From JACDAL01 sp035646635 (GTDB lineage: Bacteria; Actinomycetota; CADDZG01; WHSQ01), in contig DASRPA010000085.1 of assembly GCA_035646635.1 (NCBI GenBank), forward strand, positions 1-8,966: DNA of 8,966 nucleotides. The letters run 5' to 3'. Within the stretch, counting starts at the first letter, position 1. Every line of letters starts with the position of its first letter. A program made the translations under genes and the position numbers. Positions 6,907 to 8,966 of the stretch are shown here, piece by piece. Below the pieces are notes generated by a model that searched no databases, was not told the DNA's origin, and was given only the letters and a program-made list of their open reading frames with translations.

Positions 6907-6997
6907 CTCTCCGTCGCTCTCAGAGCGCCTCATTTTCCGGGGAGGCCCCGGACTGGCGGCAAAGAGTCGCAATCGCTGGACAGTGGTGCGCCCCTCC

Positions 6998-8429
6998 TCA
7001 GCCCGCGCGTCCTGTGGCAACCAAGAGAGCGCTCCGGAGGTCATTCGTTGGGTCTGCGGGAGGGTCGATCGAGCGCCACGCCACATGTCCGTCTGGTCGT
7101 ACGAGAACCGCTCCGCCGGAATGGATGCCGTACTGGTCAAGCCACAGGTCGTGATCGATGACGTGTGATCGAACCGGGATACCGGTCGCTGCCGCGACCA
7201 CTTCGGAGGCCTGTGTGAGTGCGGGTGACGTCGAGTCGGTGAGCACGGCGAAGGCGTCGCCGAAGAGACCGAGGGTCGAATGTGAGCGCGAAGGATCGAG
7301 CCAGAGATGCGGCGCTCGGTGTCCAGGGCGACCTGTTGGGGCGTAGTCGTTGACCGGGTCAGCCACCGTCGGAGGCGCCGTGCCGTCGGGAATGATGACC
7401 GAGGACTCGTAGCCATAGCCGAGCACCACGCCATTGACGGGCGCCGGGGGTCTGGCCGCCCCGAGGCTTGCCTCAGCGGTGGCGCGAGCCACCGGCTGAC
7501 GTTCGGGTTCGTAGCTGTCGAGGAGTGAGGTGGAGGCCCAGCCGCGCGTGACGCCGAAAAGCTTCCATGCGAGGTTGTGGACATCGGACATCCCGCTGTT
7601 CATGCCGAGCCCGCCGATCGGGGTCGTGACGTGCGCGGCATCACCAGCCAACAGGATTCGACCGCGGCCATAGCTGTCGGCGACTAGGGCGGTCGACTCC
7701 CACGGCCTCACGCCAAGGATCTCGACCCGGACTGTCGAATCACCAATCGCAGTTCGAGCGAGCTCCGTGCAACGGTCGGTTGTGAAGGTCTCTGGGACCT
7801 CCAACGCGGGGTCGTACGTGTAAATGAGTAACCATCGGCGGTCGTTGTCAACGGCGAGCATGGCGCCACCCTCAAGTCCGCCCAGCCGGTAGAGAGCCGA
7901 ACGACGGTCAGCCACCCTGTCCCCGAGTGCGGCTCCGATGAGGATGCTGACGGCAGCAGCTACGGTGCCGGGCCCAGACCGCTCGATGCCAAGATCCTCT
8001 CGAACCCCGCTGCGAGCTCCGTCGGCCGCGACTGTCAGCGCCGAGCTCGAATGCCCGATTCCTCAGCACGACCTCCATCGACTCCTGGTCGCAGAGCAGC
8101 CGTTCAGTGGGGCTCAGCGGCGACTCGCTCACTACTGCGGGCAGCCCGACTCGGGTGAAGTCCTTGGACAACAGCGTGTCGCCGGAAAAGACATACAGGC
8201 TCTCGCCGCGGGGCAACCCTGCTGTGACTATGTCGTGCTCGAGACCCCATCGGCGAAAGATCTCCATCGTGCGCACCGTGATGCCGCGCCCTCTGGGAAA
8301 GTCGAGAGTCGACGGATGCCGCTCGACGACCATGCAGCCGACCCCGAGGCTCCGCAGGCCAATCGCCATCCCAAGGCCAACAGGTCCGCCGCCGACTACC
8401 AGGACCTCGACTTCCTGCCCCGAGCGCAT
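6998..8429 (-). pseudogene. FAD-dependent monooxygenase (PheA/TfdB-like) with internal deletion and frameshift
   Basis: The start at 8427-8429 gives VEVLVVGGGPVGLGMAIGL, the dinucleotide-binding GxGxxG motif (about residues 8-26), then VVERHPS and PRGRGITVRTMEIFRRWGL, typical of aromatic-ring hydroxylases. The homology runs to RNRAFELGAD. The next recognisable piece, LTVAADGARSGVREDLGI, is in another frame and begins at about 8038, so the stretch normally between them (my estimate, 40-50 residues) is missing. The second frame continues with LALYRLG-like sequence, RILLAGDAAHVTTPIGGLGM (second FAD motif), SYEPERQPVA, and a C-terminal thioredoxin-like domain with VRPDGHVAWR, ending with TGA at 6998. 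These enzymes hydroxylate phenolic or polyketide substrates using NAD(P)H and O2; the substrate is unknown. A base insertion alone would not explain the gap, so this is a true loss unless the assembly collapsed. Confidence 0.87.
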
Positions 8430-8466
8430 CGCCCGACCCTATTCGGCGGAGATGAGAACCGTGGAA

Positions 8467-8546
8467 GCAGTCAAGCAGTCAACTCGGACAACATACGTAG
8501 CCGAACCGTATTTGGTCCTGATTGGAGTTGACCTCATTAGGTTGAC
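8467..8546. promoter_or_regulatory. GTCAA/TTGAC motif array upstream of the monooxygenase
   Basis: Two tandem copies of GCAGTCAA (8467-8474, 8475-8482) are followed by GTTGAC at 8527-8532 and 8541-8546. GTCAACTC (8478-8485) and GAGTTGAC (8525-8532) form a perfect 8-bp inverted repeat. A central TACGTA (8494-8499) lies within. The array sits 38-117 bases upstream of the minus-strand start, where operators and a TTGAC-type -35 element are expected. No regulator gene is present in the window to pair with it. Confidence 0.4.
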
Positions 8547-8588
8547 AGTTCCGAACGGGCCGCGCAGCATCCTGGGGTTCCACCAAGG

Positions 8589-8966
8589 AAGGTCCTCGCC
8601 AACCTGGTGCACACGTCCCCGGACCGGGTGCGCGAGGTGATCCACGCCTTCAACGAGAGAGGGCTTGATTGCCTGGACCCTAACTGGGCGGGTGGACGGC
8701 CGCGCCGGATCTCCGATGAGGACCGCGCCCTCATCGTCAAGGTCGCCAACAAGCGCCCGCGCTCAGTGGGCCAGCCATTCACCCGCTGGAGCATCCGCAA
8801 GCTCCGCCGCTACCTCGTCTCCAAGAAGAAAGGCCGCAAGTTAAAAGTCAGCGCCGAGCGGCTGCGCCAGATCCTTTCCGAGGAGGACATCACCTTCAGG
8901 AAGACCAAGACGTGGAAGGAGTCCAACGACCCTTACTACGACGCCAAGTGCGCCCGCATCGAGGAG
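8589..8966 (+). pseudogene. IS630-family transposase, continuation (partial, runs off window)
   Basis: The frame from AAG at 8589 reads KVLANLVHTSPDRVREVIHA, then FNERGLDCLDPNWAGGRPRR, ISDEDRALIV, TRWSIRKLRRYL, RLRQILSEEDITFRKTKTWK and ESNDPYYDAKCARIEE to the window edge. These are the helix-turn-helix, linker and pre-catalytic motifs of IS630-type transposases (GGRPRR, WSIRKL, RQIL, TWKES). The DDE catalytic residues would lie downstream, outside the window. There is no start codon or ribosome binding site before it, and it lacks the first ~56 residues, which are at 5131-5299. It is thus the detached 3' part of the same gene. Confidence 0.85.

Larger units (their letters stand above)
6690..6997. 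other. Convergent intergenic region with several hairpins, no gene
   Basis: This 308-base gap between the stops of the 12-TM gene (+) and the monooxygenase remnant (-) holds no supported gene. It contains four inverted repeats: TCGAGCT-CGCT-AGCTCGA (6753-6770), an 11-bp stem with one G-U pair (6877-6887 with 6896-6906), CGCTC-TCA-GAGCG (about 6915-6927), and CCGGGG-AGG-CCCCGG (6937-6951). None is followed by a T run in the needed direction, so classic intrinsic termination is not shown. Confidence 0.45.
5300..8588. mobile_element. ~3.29 kb segment interrupting an IS630 transposase gene
   Basis: This segment separates codons 1-56 of an IS630 transposase from the rest of the gene. Both junctions carry AAGG (5296-5299 and 8589-8592); removing the segment plus one AAGG restores GTCAAGGTCCTCGCC in frame, with no gap against remembered family members. 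A slightly longer match, CAAGGA, occurs at 5295-5300 and 8584-8589, but using it would break the frame. The segment holds an intact 12-TM membrane protein gene and a decayed FAD monooxygenase gene, facing each other. It encodes no transposase or integrase of its own, and I found no convincing terminal inverted repeats. It could be a non-autonomous element, a recombination product, or an assembly join. Confidence 0.5.

Noticed and set aside
5300..8588. Terminal inverted repeats at the ends of the insert
   Set aside because: Comparing the first ~60 bases with the reverse complement of the last ~60 gave only scattered matches.
7938..8640. Long plus-strand frames opposite the monooxygenase
   Set aside because: Low-complexity shadows of the minus-strand flavoprotein, which has clear FAD motifs.

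Overview
High-GC bacterial DNA, most likely from an actinobacterium (Actinomycetota) or a close uncultured relative. The clues are strong GC bias in third codon positions, GTG starts with AGGAGG-type ribosome binding sites, a membrane-associated SRPBCC protein, a hemerythrin-like protein, and an IS630-family transposase that resembles the actinobacterial subgroup from memory. No RNA gene or CRISPR array was seen.

Layout. (1) 166-831 (+): SRPBCC/polyketide-cyclase-like protein, then a possible 30-codon small ORF (885-977). (2) 966-2160 (-): an intact hemerythrin HHE protein whose start overlaps the end of a decayed P-type cation ATPase fragment. The fragment stops just after the DKTGTLT phosphorylation motif and carries about four frameshifts. 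(3) 2427-3197 (+): intact VIT1/CCC1-type iron/manganese transporter. (4) 3409-5095 (-): an ABC-2 exporter pair, ATPase then permease, with abutting genes (TAG immediately followed by ATG). The ATPase has one frameshift and the permease two. (5) 5131 to window end (+): an IS630-family transposase gene split in two. Its N-terminal ~56 codons lie at 5131-5299 and the continuation at 8589-8966 (open at the window edge). The two halves join in frame without a gap if 5300-8588 is removed, and AAGG is present at both junctions. (6) Inside this ~3.29 kb interruption are two convergent genes: an intact 404-residue, ~12-TM membrane protein resembling haem-copper oxidase subunit I (5475-6689, +), and a broken FAD-dependent aromatic-type monooxygenase (6998-8429, -) with an internal deletion. 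Hairpins lie between them, and repeated GTCAA/TTGAC motifs lie upstream of the monooxygenase.

How the genes fit. Hemerythrin, the VIT1/CCC1 transporter and the P-type ATPase remnant suggest metal/iron or oxygen-stress handling, but only the first two look functional. The ABC pair would form one exporter of unknown substrate if its frameshifts are sequencing errors. The most notable signal is the split IS630 gene, with a transposase-less cargo segment in its helix-turn-helix region. Several frameshifts fall in or beside short homopolymers, so read-level checking is needed to separate real gene decay from assembly indels.
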